DNA from: Brevibacillus_D fluminis_A
GTDB lineage: Bacteria > Bacillota > Bacilli > Brevibacillales > Brevibacillaceae
DNA length: 64,000 bases
Assembly (NCBI RefSeq): GCF_052072235.1
Contig: NZ_CM125436.1
Span: forward strand, 3,838,001 to 3,902,000
Reading direction: 5' to 3'
Shown here: positions 56,396 to 63,757 of the stretch, one piece after another
Position numbering within the stretch: position 1 is the stretch's first letter
How the letters are laid out: every line of letters begins with the position of its first letter
Notes under the pieces: model-generated
The model's database searches: none
Told to the model about the DNA's origin: nothing
Seen by the model: only the letters and a program-made list of their open reading frames with translations
Made by a program: the position numbers and the translations under genes

Positions 56396-57983
56396 TCGTT
56401 GTATACCCCCATCTCGGAATAACTGCAACCACCAGTGTGCCTTTCGATGCTTCAGAATGGATGGTCACGGTACCACCCACCCGTTCCACCCGCTCCTTCA
56501 TTCCGATCAAGCCAAACCGCTCTTTCCGATGCGCCTGCTCCTGTACAGCAAACCCTCGGCCATTATCCCGGACCGTTACCGTCCACTGTACGGCAGTCGC
56601 TTCGAGCACGACGTGCAATTCGTCGGCCCTTGCATGTTTGAGCACGTTGTAAACGCTCTCCTCCACGAAGCGATAGATCGCTTCCTCGACCAGGACATTT
56701 TCCTTTACCACTCGTCCTTTCGTCACATACTCCAGATGCAGGCTGCTGTTTGCCGTCGTCCGCCCGAGCAATTTGCGTACAGCGTCAAATATATGGCAGG
56801 GCTCGTATTCTTCACGCAAATTGGCGATCACGTCCCGTACTTCCAAATGGCATTCTTTCACCTGCTGCTCCATTTCTTCCATCGCGCTTGCAAGCTCGTC
56901 GTTATGGATCGGCTGCATGTTCTGCTTCATCCGAAAGAGCTGTGCCGACAGAAAAAACAGCTGCTGTGCCAGTCCGTCGTGCATGTCCTGGGCCAGCTTT
57001 TTGCGCAAATAACTGTACGCCGCTTCATTTGTTTCCACTTTTAGGGAGAAGAGTCTGAGATACAGCTTCACGACACAAGACACAACATTCAGAAAAAACA
57101 AATCGGTCCGTGTAAGCGTACGCTTTTCTTCCAAGGGAATGACGATGATTCCGGCCAGGCGCCCATTTTCCAGCAGCGGATGGTAATAGTAACCCTCTTC
57201 ATGCTCACGTGTTGGACTAACTACGCGTGCTTTTTGCAGCGGGAACGCGTTTGCCCTTTGCTGCTCTACTACCTTGGCGCGATAGAGAGCCTTGAGCCAT
57301 TCACCAGAATGCTCTTGTTCGAGTGAATCATAAAAGAAAACGTGCTGCACTTCCAAAATCTGTACGAGCAATCTCTCCACACGCGCAGCGAGTTCAGCCG
57401 TTTGGACAACCGCAGGCACTCGCCGCAAAAAACGCAGCAGCAAGAGCGCATTGCGATACTGTTTCAGCAAATAGGACACAACATAGCTGCCGAGCAGGTA
57501 CAGCGTCACGAAGGTGAAGCCTTGTATGATGATATGAAGCTGTTTGGTCATCGTCTCGTCAAGGATAATCGCGTTTTTCGCATCGGCGGGCACCAGCATG
57601 GTCGTCAAAAAAAAGAGCAGCGTGTAGGCGAGCAGGGGAACTCCCCACATGTGAAACGAGAACAGGAGCAGGGAGGAATAAGCCTGGTAGATGAGCGGCG
57701 ATGCCCACCCGTCGGTCATTGCCAGCAAAAATGCGCTGATCAAACTATCAAAAACAGCCAGCAAGATTTGCTTTTTTTGCGAGACCGGTCGAAAAAGGAA
57801 GATGGATACTACGATATTCACACCGAACAGCAAGGACAAAAGCATGAACAAAAGTGTCGAATCTGGTCTTGCCGTTATGTAAAACAGGCAGATCGTCAAG
57901 CAGATGAACCAGCGATAGAGTACGAGAAAAATACGAAAATTGCTTACAATTCCTCTCATGTTTGGCAGCACCATTTTCTTCAC
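56388..57983 (-). CDS. Sensor histidine kinase, HisKA_3 type with GAF-like region
   Basis: 531 aa. Five or six transmembrane helices in about 15-185 (no large extracellular loop), GAF-like domain about 195-315 (HVFFYDSLEQEHSGEWLKAL, GRLAGIIVIPLEE), phosphoacceptor His in KLAQDMHDGLAQQLFFLSAQ, N box ESVYNVLKHARADE, G box DNGRGFAVQE and ERFGLIGMKERVERVGG, as in DegS/LiaS-type kinases. Start uncertain: GTG 57983, ATG 57974 or ATG 57959, none with a strong ribosome site. Operon order: kinase, NarL regulator, HD-GYP-like protein. Confidence 0.88.
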   Translation of the reverse strand: MKKMVLPNMRGIVSNFRIFLVLYRWFICLTICLFYITARPDSTLLFMLLSLLFGVNIVVSIFLFRPVSQKKQILLAVFDSLISAFLLAMTDGWASPLIYQAYSSLLLFSFHMWGVPLLAYTLLFFLTTMLVPADAKNAIILDETMTKQLHIIIQGFTFVTLYLLGSYVVSYLLKQYRNALLLLRFLRRVPAVVQTAELAARVERLLVQILEVQHVFFYDSLEQEHSGEWLKALYRAKVVEQQRANAFPLQKARVVSPTREHEEGYYYHPLLENGRLAGIIVIPLEEKRTLTRTDLFFLNVVSCVVKLYLRLFSLKVETNEAAYSYLRKKLAQDMHDGLAQQLFFLSAQLFRMKQNMQPIHNDELASAMEEMEQQVKECHLEVRDVIANLREEYEPCHIFDAVRKLLGRTTANSSLHLEYVTKGRVVKENVLVEEAIYRFVEESVYNVLKHARADELHVVLEATAVQWTVTVRDNGRGFAVQEQAHRKERFGLIGMKERVERVGGTVTIHSEASKGTLVVAVIPRWGYTTNG

Positions 57984-58459
57984 GAACTGGATAGGGGACG
58001 ATACTCCTTCATGCTACGTGATTCCCCTGCTTCCCGCAATAGACTGAAAATGTCGAACCCGGTGTCGAATCTGCGGCATACCCGCACAATAGTTGCCGCC
58101 GCTTTTTTCTTTTCTACCAACCTCCGTTGTACACATGAAAGTTCATTTTGCCACTCGATTATTCTCACATACAAAATTCATGCCAATGTTTCCCAGGGGA
58201 AAATCGGAATAAAAAAGCCTTTTCTCATCTTGCAAAGCCTCGTTCCAACTTCGTTATCGCAAATCCATCCTTCGCTTTCGCATGATTTCGCACGAAAAAT
58301 CCGTCTTTCGCATACTTTCGCATATTGAGAAGAATTTATCAGCAGCAAGCACGCTGCGAAAAGCCTTCGATCGCCAAGCGCTTGCCACTTTTTTGCCCTG
58401 CTTTTTGTTAGCAAGGAACGGAACTGGTCATACTAGAAGGCAGGTGCTGTAGAAAACAA
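57984..58459 (-). other. Long upstream region of the kinase operon
   Basis: No convincing gene. Holds four TGCGAAA heptamers (58276-58322) on the minus strand. A 78-codon frame on the minus strand (to 58178) has no ribosome site. Confidence 0.4.
58276..58322 (-). repeat. Helically phased TGCGAAA repeats
   Basis: TTTCGCA on the plus strand (TGCGAAA on minus) starts at 58276, 58286, 58306 and 58316, that is spacings of 10, 20 and 10 bp. This places all copies on one face of the helix, as for cooperative regulator binding. Confidence 0.55.
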
Positions 58460-58487
58460 AAAGCACTCCGACCATAGAGAGTGCTTT
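58460..58487. terminator. Bidirectional terminator
   Basis: AAAGCACTC/GAGTGCTTT stem with A- and T-tracts; serves the 32-aa membrane peptide gene. Confidence 0.8.
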
Positions 58488-58496
58488 TTCGCTCGC

Positions 58497-58595
58497 TTAT
58501 TCCGCCCGCCTGATGACTCGAAATAATGTGTACATAATCAGCGTCAATGTCAGGAGAACCAAAAAAATGAACGTGATCATAATAGCCAATTTCAT
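58497..58595 (-). CDS. 32-aa single-pass membrane peptide
   Basis: MKLAIMITFIFLVLLTLTLI then MYTLFRVIRRAE: one hydrophobic helix with a basic C-terminal end. GGAGGG lies 6-7 nt before ATG 58595, a TATAAT is present upstream (about 58658-58663 on the minus strand), and a terminator follows the stop. This complete small unit argues for a real gene. Family not recognised; such peptides often modulate a membrane protein. Confidence 0.6.
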   Translation of the reverse strand: MKLAIMITFIFLVLLTLTLIMYTLFRVIRRAE

Positions 58596-58733
58596 CAAAA
58601 TCCCTCCACTCCGGTTAGTTTTGCCAAAGGGTAACCGGAATATGCGCGAGTGAACTTATAATTATACAAACTCGTATTTATTTGCTAAAATAAAAACCAT
58701 TCGACAGTGAAACATAACTAAGGAGGGATTTTT

Positions 58734-59243
58734 TTGAAGTACAGTGTCGTTATTTTTCCTTCTAGTAAAGTTCAAGAATTTGCGAACCAATACCGCAAGC
58801 GTTACGATTCAACGTATGCGCTGATCCCACCTTTCATCCGTTTGAAAGAAGCTTTTGAACTCGATGATGCCAAACTGCCTGAGCTGGTGGAGCATTTGCA
58901 GCAGGTGGCCGAACATACAGACAGCTTTACTGCCAAGTTCCATCGTTTCAGCACGTTCCATCCGACAAATAACGTGATTTATCTTGGTATCCAAAATAAG
59001 GAAGCGTTTGAAGAGCTGCATCAGCAAGTGATCGAGTGCTGTTCCAGCCGTCCGGAAACGTACGCTTTCGTGCCGCACCTGACAATCGGCCGCGATTTTG
59101 CGGATGACGAGCTGAAAGATGTGTACGGCCAATTGAGCATGGCCAAAGTGGATCTGGAAACCGAAATCGACCGCTTTCACCTCATTTACCAATTGGAGGA
59201 TGGCATCTGGAGCGTGTATCAGTCATTCCAGCTGCGCAAGTAA
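58734..59243 (+). CDS. yjcG: YjcG-like 2H phosphoesterase (2'-5' RNA ligase superfamily)
   Basis: 169 aa. Two HxTxG-like motifs are expected in this superfamily; here the C-terminal one is clear (FVPHLTIGRDFADDELKDVY) and the N-terminal one is FHRFSTFHPTNNVIYLGIQN, as in YjcG. TTG 58734 is chosen because AGGAGGG lies 7 nt upstream. Precedes yjcF by 6 bp, as an operon. Substrate unknown. Confidence 0.9.
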   Translation: MKYSVVIFPSSKVQEFANQYRKRYDSTYALIPPFIRLKEAFELDDAKLPELVEHLQQVAEHTDSFTAKFHRFSTFHPTNNVIYLGIQNKEAFEELHQQVIECCSSRPETYAFVPHLTIGRDFADDELKDVYGQLSMAKVDLETEIDRFHLIYQLEDGIWSVYQSFQLRK

Positions 59244-59249
59244 CGGATC

Positions 59250-59696
59250 ATGGACATCGGGTATGACATCCGCGTGGCGGAGACAGAGGCTGATCGAGAC
59301 GCGGCCTTCTTTGTCCGCCGCGCCGTTTTTATTGACGAGCAGCAAGTTCCAGAGGAGATCGAGATGGATCAGTTCGATGAGCGCTTTTCACCGACGATCC
59401 ATTTTGTCGCTACCAAAGGGACACAGCCGGTCGGCGCCGCACGTCTCCGCACCTATGCGGATGGCATCGGCAAAGTAGAGCGCGTCGCTGTAACCGAAAC
59501 TGAGCGCGGGACGGGCCTTGGCCGCGCACTGATGGAAGTGCTGGAGCAGACCGCCCGTGGGCAAGGCTATGAAAAGCTGAAGCTCAATGCGCAATGCCAT
59601 GCGCAGCGTTTTTATGAAAAACTGGGCTACGAGCAAGTCGGCGAGATGTTTGTGGAAGCAGGCATCGATCATGTTGCCATGGAAAAAAAGCTGTAG
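59250..59696 (+). CDS. yjcF: GNAT-family N-acetyltransferase (YjcF-like)
   Basis: 148 aa. DAAFFVRRAVFIDEQQVPEE at the N-terminus is the ElaA/YjcF-type start; HFVATKGTQPVGAARLRTY, KVERVAVTETERGTGLGRAL (acetyl-CoA pyrophosphate loop R-G-x-G-x-G) and NAQCHAQRFYEKLGYEQVGE follow. Cotranscribed with yjcG. No strong ribosome site, consistent with coupling. An IS3 element is inserted 17 bp after its stop. Confidence 0.9.
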   Translation: MDIGYDIRVAETEADRDAAFFVRRAVFIDEQQVPEEIEMDQFDERFSPTIHFVATKGTQPVGAARLRTYADGIGKVERVAVTETERGTGLGRALMEVLEQTARGQGYEKLKLNAQCHAQRFYEKLGYEQVGEMFVEAGIDHVAMEKKL

Positions 59697-59760
59697 TGCC
59701 ATTGATGAAGGCGGGGACTGACCCCTGTTTTTGAGACAGGGATCAAAACACCTTACAAGT

Positions 59761-60603
59761 CTAAATGGTCAGTCGTCGGAAATCAATCGGTGACTGGTTA
59801 TTTCGTTTCGTTTGAATCCGAATTGAGTTATAGTAAGTGATGTAATCTCGAACGGTCTGTTCAACGATTGCCGTCGTTGTATGGGTTACCCCTTCGAGAT
59901 AGAACGTTTCAGACTTTAGCGTGGAATGAAACGATTCGATGGGGGCATTATCAGCGGGCGTGCCTTTGCGGGACATGCTCATGGTAATGCCTTTTCCCTT
60001 TACTGCCTCTTGGTACGCCTGCGATGTGTAGACGCTGCCCTGATCGCTATGGAGCATCGCGCAAGGTACAGGCGGCAGTTGATTCAGCGTGTCCAGCACG
60101 AGTGCCGTATCTTGTCTGTCTGCTATACTGCTAGCGACAATCTCCCCGTTATACAAGTCCAAGATACTCGATAGGTACATCATTTTCCCGCCATACGGCA
60201 AATACGTAATATCCGTAACGAGTTTTTCCAGCGGCGCATTCGCTTGAAATTGACGTTTCAACAGATGTTCTGCAATGTATGTGGGCTGTCCTGTTGGTTT
60301 CCGTTTCTTGACTCTGACACGACATTGCAGTTGCTCTCGTTGCATGATGTCCTGTACACACTTGTGATTGATCTTTTGCTGAGTTCGAAGGAGCGCAGTA
60401 ATCTTTCGGTATCCGTAGCGAAATTTATGCTGTGTACAGAGTTCACGAATCTTCTCAACAAGGCTGTCTGGTTGCTTGGTCTCAGGCTTTGCTTTCCAAC
60501 GGTAATAGGTAGCTCGAGGAACGCCTAACCATGAACATGCTTGTTTGACCGTGACTTTCCCCTGAATAGATTCGACCAGGTCAACTACGATTTTAGGTGA
60601 CAC
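59761..60603 (-). CDS. IS3 transposase OrfB (DDE integrase domain)
   Basis: 280 aa. N-terminal HTH_21-like part (SWLGVPRATYYRWKAKPETK), then the rve catalytic domain with DDE residues in LVTDITYLPYGGK, MLHSDQGSVYTSQAY and APIESFHSTLKSETFY. Normally made as the C-terminal part of OrfAB by -1 frameshifting at 60624-60630; a GTG at 60603 behind AGGAG might allow separate initiation. Confidence 0.93.
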   Translation of the reverse strand: MSPKIVVDLVESIQGKVTVKQACSWLGVPRATYYRWKAKPETKQPDSLVEKIRELCTQHKFRYGYRKITALLRTQQKINHKCVQDIMQREQLQCRVRVKKRKPTGQPTYIAEHLLKRQFQANAPLEKLVTDITYLPYGGKMMYLSSILDLYNGEIVASSIADRQDTALVLDTLNQLPPVPCAMLHSDQGSVYTSQAYQEAVKGKGITMSMSRKGTPADNAPIESFHSTLKSETFYLEGVTHTTTAIVEQTVRDYITYYNSIRIQTKRNNQSPIDFRRLTI

Positions 60604-60905
60604 CTCCTTTCTAAGTCCTCGTACTTTTTTAGCACTTCAATTTGTTGTTTCAGAAAATGATTTTCCGCCTTTAGCTGCTCCAGTTCTGATGTATACGCGG
60701 GTCCTTTACCGTAGCTATATTGTTTGCCGACAGGCTGCTCGAGCCGGTTCACTTCACCATTGCGATACCAACGCATCCATGTTTCCACCTGCGTCTTATT
60801 TCGTATGTTGAGCTGTTCCATTATTTCCTTTACCGGAATGCCTGCTACCTTCATTTCAATGGCCTTCATCTTGGTTTCCACAGGGTAACTTACTCGTGTT
60901 GCCAA
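60585..60905 (-). CDS. IS3 transposase OrfA (helix-turn-helix)
   Basis: 106 aa. TTG 60905 follows GGAGGTG. HTH: SYPVETKMKAIEMKVAGIPV, then EIMEQLNIRNKTQVETWMRW; C-terminal leucine-zipper-like YTSELEQLKAENHFLKQQIE. Near the end, minus-strand A-AAA-AAG (60624-60630) is a canonical slippery heptamer in the right phase to shift into orfB. Confidence 0.9.
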   Translation of the reverse strand: MATRVSYPVETKMKAIEMKVAGIPVKEIMEQLNIRNKTQVETWMRWYRNGEVNRLEQPVGKQYSYGKGPAYTSELEQLKAENHFLKQQIEVLKKYEDLERRCHLKS

Positions 60906-61001
60906 CGTAAAAACACCTCCAAGGTTGTATCCACATCTTACGACATGTTCACATTTTCTTGAAGGTGTTTTGATTTGTCTCACGCTATGGGGTCAGTCCC
61001 G

Positions 61002-61034
61002 CGTTCCCTTTGAGGGGAACGTCTTTTCTTTTTG
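61002..61034 (+). terminator. Terminator beyond the IS, probably of yjcGF
   Basis: CGTTCCC/GGGGAACG stem followed by TCTTTTCTTTTT. It starts within the target duplication, so the IS separates yjcF from it. Confidence 0.65.
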
Positions 61035-61045
61035 TGCGGAAGGAA

Positions 61046-61074
61046 TTGACAAATTCGGTTTAGTTGAATAAACT
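61046..61074 (+). promoter_or_regulatory. Promoter of czrA-czcD
   Basis: TTGACA, 17-bp spacer, TAAACT. Confidence 0.85.
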
Positions 61075-61075
61075 G

Positions 61076-61097
61076 TATATGAGCATATGATCATATA
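61076..61097. promoter_or_regulatory. ArsR/SmtB-type operator
   Basis: TATATGA-N8-TCATATA, a perfect inverted repeat of the kind bound by CzrA/SmtB repressors, starting 2 bp after the -10, where binding would block transcription. Confidence 0.8.
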
Positions 61098-61134
61098 GTT
61101 TGATGATTACATTTGGGAAAGGCAGGGTTTTATC

Positions 61135-61443
61135 ATGGAACAATCCTCGCATCATTTTTTGTCAGCTACGACGGTCGAAGCTGTCGCGCAAGTGTTTAAA
61201 GCGCTGGGTGATCCCACCAGGGTCAAAATTTTGCACCTGCTCTCGCAAGAAGAATGCGCGGTGTCGCATATCGCCGAAGTCCTTGAATTGTCGCAATCCG
61301 CCGTCTCCCACCAGCTTGCCTATTTGAAAAATTTGCGGCTGGTCAAAGCGAAGCGGCAAGGAAACCAGTTTTTTTACTCCTATGACGACGAACATGTCAT
61401 CGCGCTCTTGAGGCAAGCTATTCATCATATCGAACACGAGTAA
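61135..61443 (+). CDS. czrA: ArsR-family zinc/cobalt-responsive repressor CzrA
   Basis: 102 aa winged-helix repressor. ALGDPTRVKILHLLSQEECA and VLELSQSAVSHQLAYLKNL are the ArsR fold. The last helix has YDDEHVIALLRQAIHHIEHE, i.e. the alpha5 D-x-H...H-x-x-H zinc site of CzrA. No alpha3N cysteine pair. Represses its own operon with czcD through the operator at 61076-61097 and releases on Zn or Co. Followed by czcD after 12 bp. Confidence 0.93.
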   Translation: MEQSSHHFLSATTVEAVAQVFKALGDPTRVKILHLLSQEECAVSHIAEVLELSQSAVSHQLAYLKNLRLVKAKRQGNQFFYSYDDEHVIALLRQAIHHIEHE

Positions 61444-61455
61444 GGAGGGATTTTC

Positions 61456-62412
61456 ATGCACATGCACGGTCATTCGCACTCCCATCACGGACACGATCCC
61501 GGGCATGCTCATGGACACGCGCACCATGGCCATGACCATACCCGGGAAGGGAACAAGAAAGGATTGATGCTGGCTCTCATCATCACCGCCGGCATCATGC
61601 TGCTTGAGTTTTTTGGGGGCCTTTTCACAAACAGCCTGGCGCTGCTCTCCGATTCGGGCCATATGCTAAGCGATGCCAGCTCCCTGGCGCTGAGCCTCGT
61701 TGCCATCTGGTTTGCCGCTCGTCCCGCAACGCCCGCGAAATCGTACGGGTATTACCGCTTTGAAATATTGGCTGCCCTGTTTAATGGCGTGACGCTTTTC
61801 ATCGTGGCCGGCTTCATCATCTGGGAAGCCTGGGAACGTTTCTGGAATCCGCCGGTCGTCGCCAGCGGCTCGATGATGATCATCGCATTCGTCGGGCTTG
61901 CCGCCAATCTGCTTTCCGCCTGGGCATTGTTGCGCAAGGGCGACGTGAAAAACAATGTCAATTTGCGCAGCGCTTACTTGCATGTGATCGGCGATGCGCT
62001 CGGCTCGGTCGGGGCGATCGCAGCCGGTCTGATCATGTCGCTGTTCGGCTGGTACGTCGCCGATCCGCTCATCAGCGTCATTGTCGCCTTGCTGATCCTG
62101 AAAGGAGCCTGGAGCGTGATCGCTCACGCCCTGCACGTTTTGATGGAAGGGACACCCCTCACCGTTGACCAGGTTAAAGTGCGCCAAACATTGGAGCAGA
62201 TCGACGGTGTTTTGAACGTGCACGACATGCACATTTGGACGATTACGTCCGGACTCGATTCCTTTAGCTGCCACCTGCTGATTACGGAAGACACCGATAG
62301 CCAGGCCGTGCTGCAGACCGCGATTCATCAGTTGGAGGAGACGTTCAGCATTGCGCATTGTACGATTCAGGTGGAGAAGCCTGGGGTGCGGCATACAGGG
62401 TGTAGGGTTTGA
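61456..62412 (+). CDS. czcD: Cation diffusion facilitator zinc exporter CzcD
   Basis: 318 aa. Histidine-rich N-terminus (MHMHGHSHSHHGHDPGHAHG), six transmembrane helices, and the zinc-site motifs NSLALLSDSGHMLSDASS (TM2) and YLHVIGDALGSVGAI (TM5). C-terminal cytoplasmic domain with VHDMHIWTITSGLDSFSCHL. Exchanges Zn/Co/Cd for protons. ATG 61456 follows AAGGAGGG. Operon with czrA. Confidence 0.96.
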   Translation: MHMHGHSHSHHGHDPGHAHGHAHHGHDHTREGNKKGLMLALIITAGIMLLEFFGGLFTNSLALLSDSGHMLSDASSLALSLVAIWFAARPATPAKSYGYYRFEILAALFNGVTLFIVAGFIIWEAWERFWNPPVVASGSMMIIAFVGLAANLLSAWALLRKGDVKNNVNLRSAYLHVIGDALGSVGAIAAGLIMSLFGWYVADPLISVIVALLILKGAWSVIAHALHVLMEGTPLTVDQVKVRQTLEQIDGVLNVHDMHIWTITSGLDSFSCHLLITEDTDSQAVLQTAIHQLEETFSIAHCTIQVEKPGVRHTGCRV

Positions 62413-62447
62413 ACGAAAGGTTGCGGTTGGGCTGCTGTGGTTGGGCG

Positions 62448-62662
62448 GGGTTTTTGAAAATAGTTACGCGAACGCTCTTACAATCCCTGCGCGGATGTCT
62501 TCAAGGCCGGCTGCGCGCAAAAAACGAAAACTGCGCCCCACTGCCACACGCTGCGCGGCGGGTGTATCTCGATGATGATATGTGGCGCAAAGCGTTTTCG
62601 TTTTTTGCGCGCAGCCTTTGTCGGGATTGTAAAGGCGTTCGCTCCACTATTTTCAAAAACCC
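62448..62662. repeat. Large imperfect inverted repeat
   Basis: The left arm (62448-62531) and right arm (62594-62662) share, in inverted order, GGGTTTTTGAAAATAGT, GCGAACGC, TTACAATCCC and GGCTGCGCGCAAAAAACGAA; the loop (about 60 bp) has further pairing (TGCGCC/GGCGCA). Left arm carries about 15 extra bases. No coding frame with a ribosome site. It could form a very long hairpin RNA from either strand. The rest of 62413-62803 contains only the terminator listed next. Confidence 0.8.
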
Positions 62663-62703
62663 TTCGCTGCGGTGGGAAGCCCCCTTCACCTTTTGTTCGG
62701 GAG

Positions 62704-62784
62704 GGAAAAATAAAAAAAGAAAAAACCCCTGCTTGTTTGACTGATTCCTTTCTCCTTGACAGGGATCAGTTCATGCCGGGGTTT
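62704..62784 (-). terminator. Terminator of the PHP gene
   Basis: AAACCCC/GGGGTTT outer stem plus ACTGAT/ATCAGT inner stem, then a T-rich run on the minus strand. Confidence 0.7.
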
Positions 62785-62803
62785 CTTCCCTTTTTATGGC
62801 GCT

Positions 62804-63658
62804 TTAGCGTACCTTTCGGAGCGAGGCGATTTTTCTTAGCTTTTCAACTGCGGTCATTTCCGCAGTTTTTGAACCAAGCATGGCGTGATAGGGTTCTTCG
62901 CCGCGCCAGCCGTGGAAGTCGGAGCCGCCGGTGAGGATCAGGCCGTATTCTTCGCCGAGCTTGCGGTATCGCTCTTGTGCGGCTTCATCGTGGTCGGGGT
63001 GCCAGACTTCGATGCCGTCCAGACCGTAGACGATCAGCGATTCCACCAGTTCGTCGTCGCCGTAGAGGCCAGGATGCGCGAGCACTGCTGCTCCTCCTGC
63101 CTCGCGGATGAATTTGATCGCTTCCTCCGGCGTCATCCGCTTGGGCGTGGTGTAGGCTGCGCCGCCTTTGCCCAAATAGTTGTCGAAAGCTTCCGCGATG
63201 GACTCTACGACGCCCAAGCGGACCAGTTCTTCGGCGATATGCGGGCGGCCGATGTTTTTTTCGCTGTCCTGTTTTTGCGCATAAATCGCTTCCAGCGTGA
63301 TGTCGATGCCAAGTGCCCGCAAACGCTCGACGATCATTTTGTTCCGTTCGTGCCGCGCATCCCGCAGGCGGGCCAGCCGCTCATGCAATTCAGCCGACTC
63401 ATACGGGATGAAATAGCCCAGCACATGGATGTCCTGCCCACCGGCAACCGAGCTGATCTCGACGCCGGGGATCACCTCGATGCCTTCTTCCTTGCCTGCC
63501 TCCACCGCTTCCGCGATGCCAGCAGCCGTGTCGTGGTCCGTAATCGCTACGGCGGCAAGCCCCTGTTTTTTGGCAAGCCGCACATTTTCCGCCGGCGCAT
63601 TCGTGCCGTCGGAGGCGAGCGTATGGGTATGCAAATCTGCCCGTTGACTCACTTTCAT
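62804..63658 (-). CDS. PHP-domain metal-dependent phosphoesterase (TrpH/RNase AM-like)
   Basis: 284 aa. RADLHTHTLASDGTNAPAEN (motif I), AAVAITDHDTAAGIAEAVEA (motif II), VIPGVEISSVAGGQDIHVLG, AVLAHPGLYGDD (motif III) and LILTGGSDFHGWRGEEPY (motif IV) give the trinuclear metal site. Related E. coli YciV/TrpH is a 5'-3' exonuclease acting on short RNAs and pAp-type substrates; the role here is inferred. ATG 63658 follows GAGGAGG. Confidence 0.92.
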   Translation of the reverse strand: MKVSQRADLHTHTLASDGTNAPAENVRLAKKQGLAAVAITDHDTAAGIAEAVEAGKEEGIEVIPGVEISSVAGGQDIHVLGYFIPYESAELHERLARLRDARHERNKMIVERLRALGIDITLEAIYAQKQDSEKNIGRPHIAEELVRLGVVESIAEAFDNYLGKGGAAYTTPKRMTPEEAIKFIREAGGAAVLAHPGLYGDDELVESLIVYGLDGIEVWHPDHDEAAQERYRKLGEEYGLILTGGSDFHGWRGEEPYHAMLGSKTAEMTAVEKLRKIASLRKVR

Positions 63659-63757
63659 TCCTCCTCTGTGATCTCCCGTAATTTATGCATTCGCATGTAT
63701 GAAAGGGCTGCGCTCCTCATATATATGGGGAAAAATGACGCCTCAAGGGGGATCTGC

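Larger units (their letters stand above)
59714..61000 (-). mobile_element. IS3-family insertion sequence, apparently intact
   Basis: 1287 bp bounded by imperfect inverted repeats that start GGGACTGACCCC and share TGAGACA and TCAAAACACCTT further in. Flanked by a 3-bp direct repeat GCG (59711-59713 and 61001-61003). Carries orfA and orfB in overlapping frames with an A6G slippery site. No stop codons or frameshifts interrupt either frame. Confidence 0.92.

Noticed and set aside
58276..58322. CRISPR-like repeats
   Set aside because: Repeats are only 7 bp with 3-13 bp spacing, no spacers of CRISPR length and no cas genes.
57342..58328. 328-codon plus-strand frame opposite the NarL-type kinase
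   Set aside because: Overlaps the kinase transmembrane region antisense; Gln/His/Arg-rich shadow.
62409..62744. 111-codon plus-strand frame over the giant palindrome
   Set aside because: Both strands give similar frames because the DNA is palindromic; starts inside the czcD end without a ribosome site.
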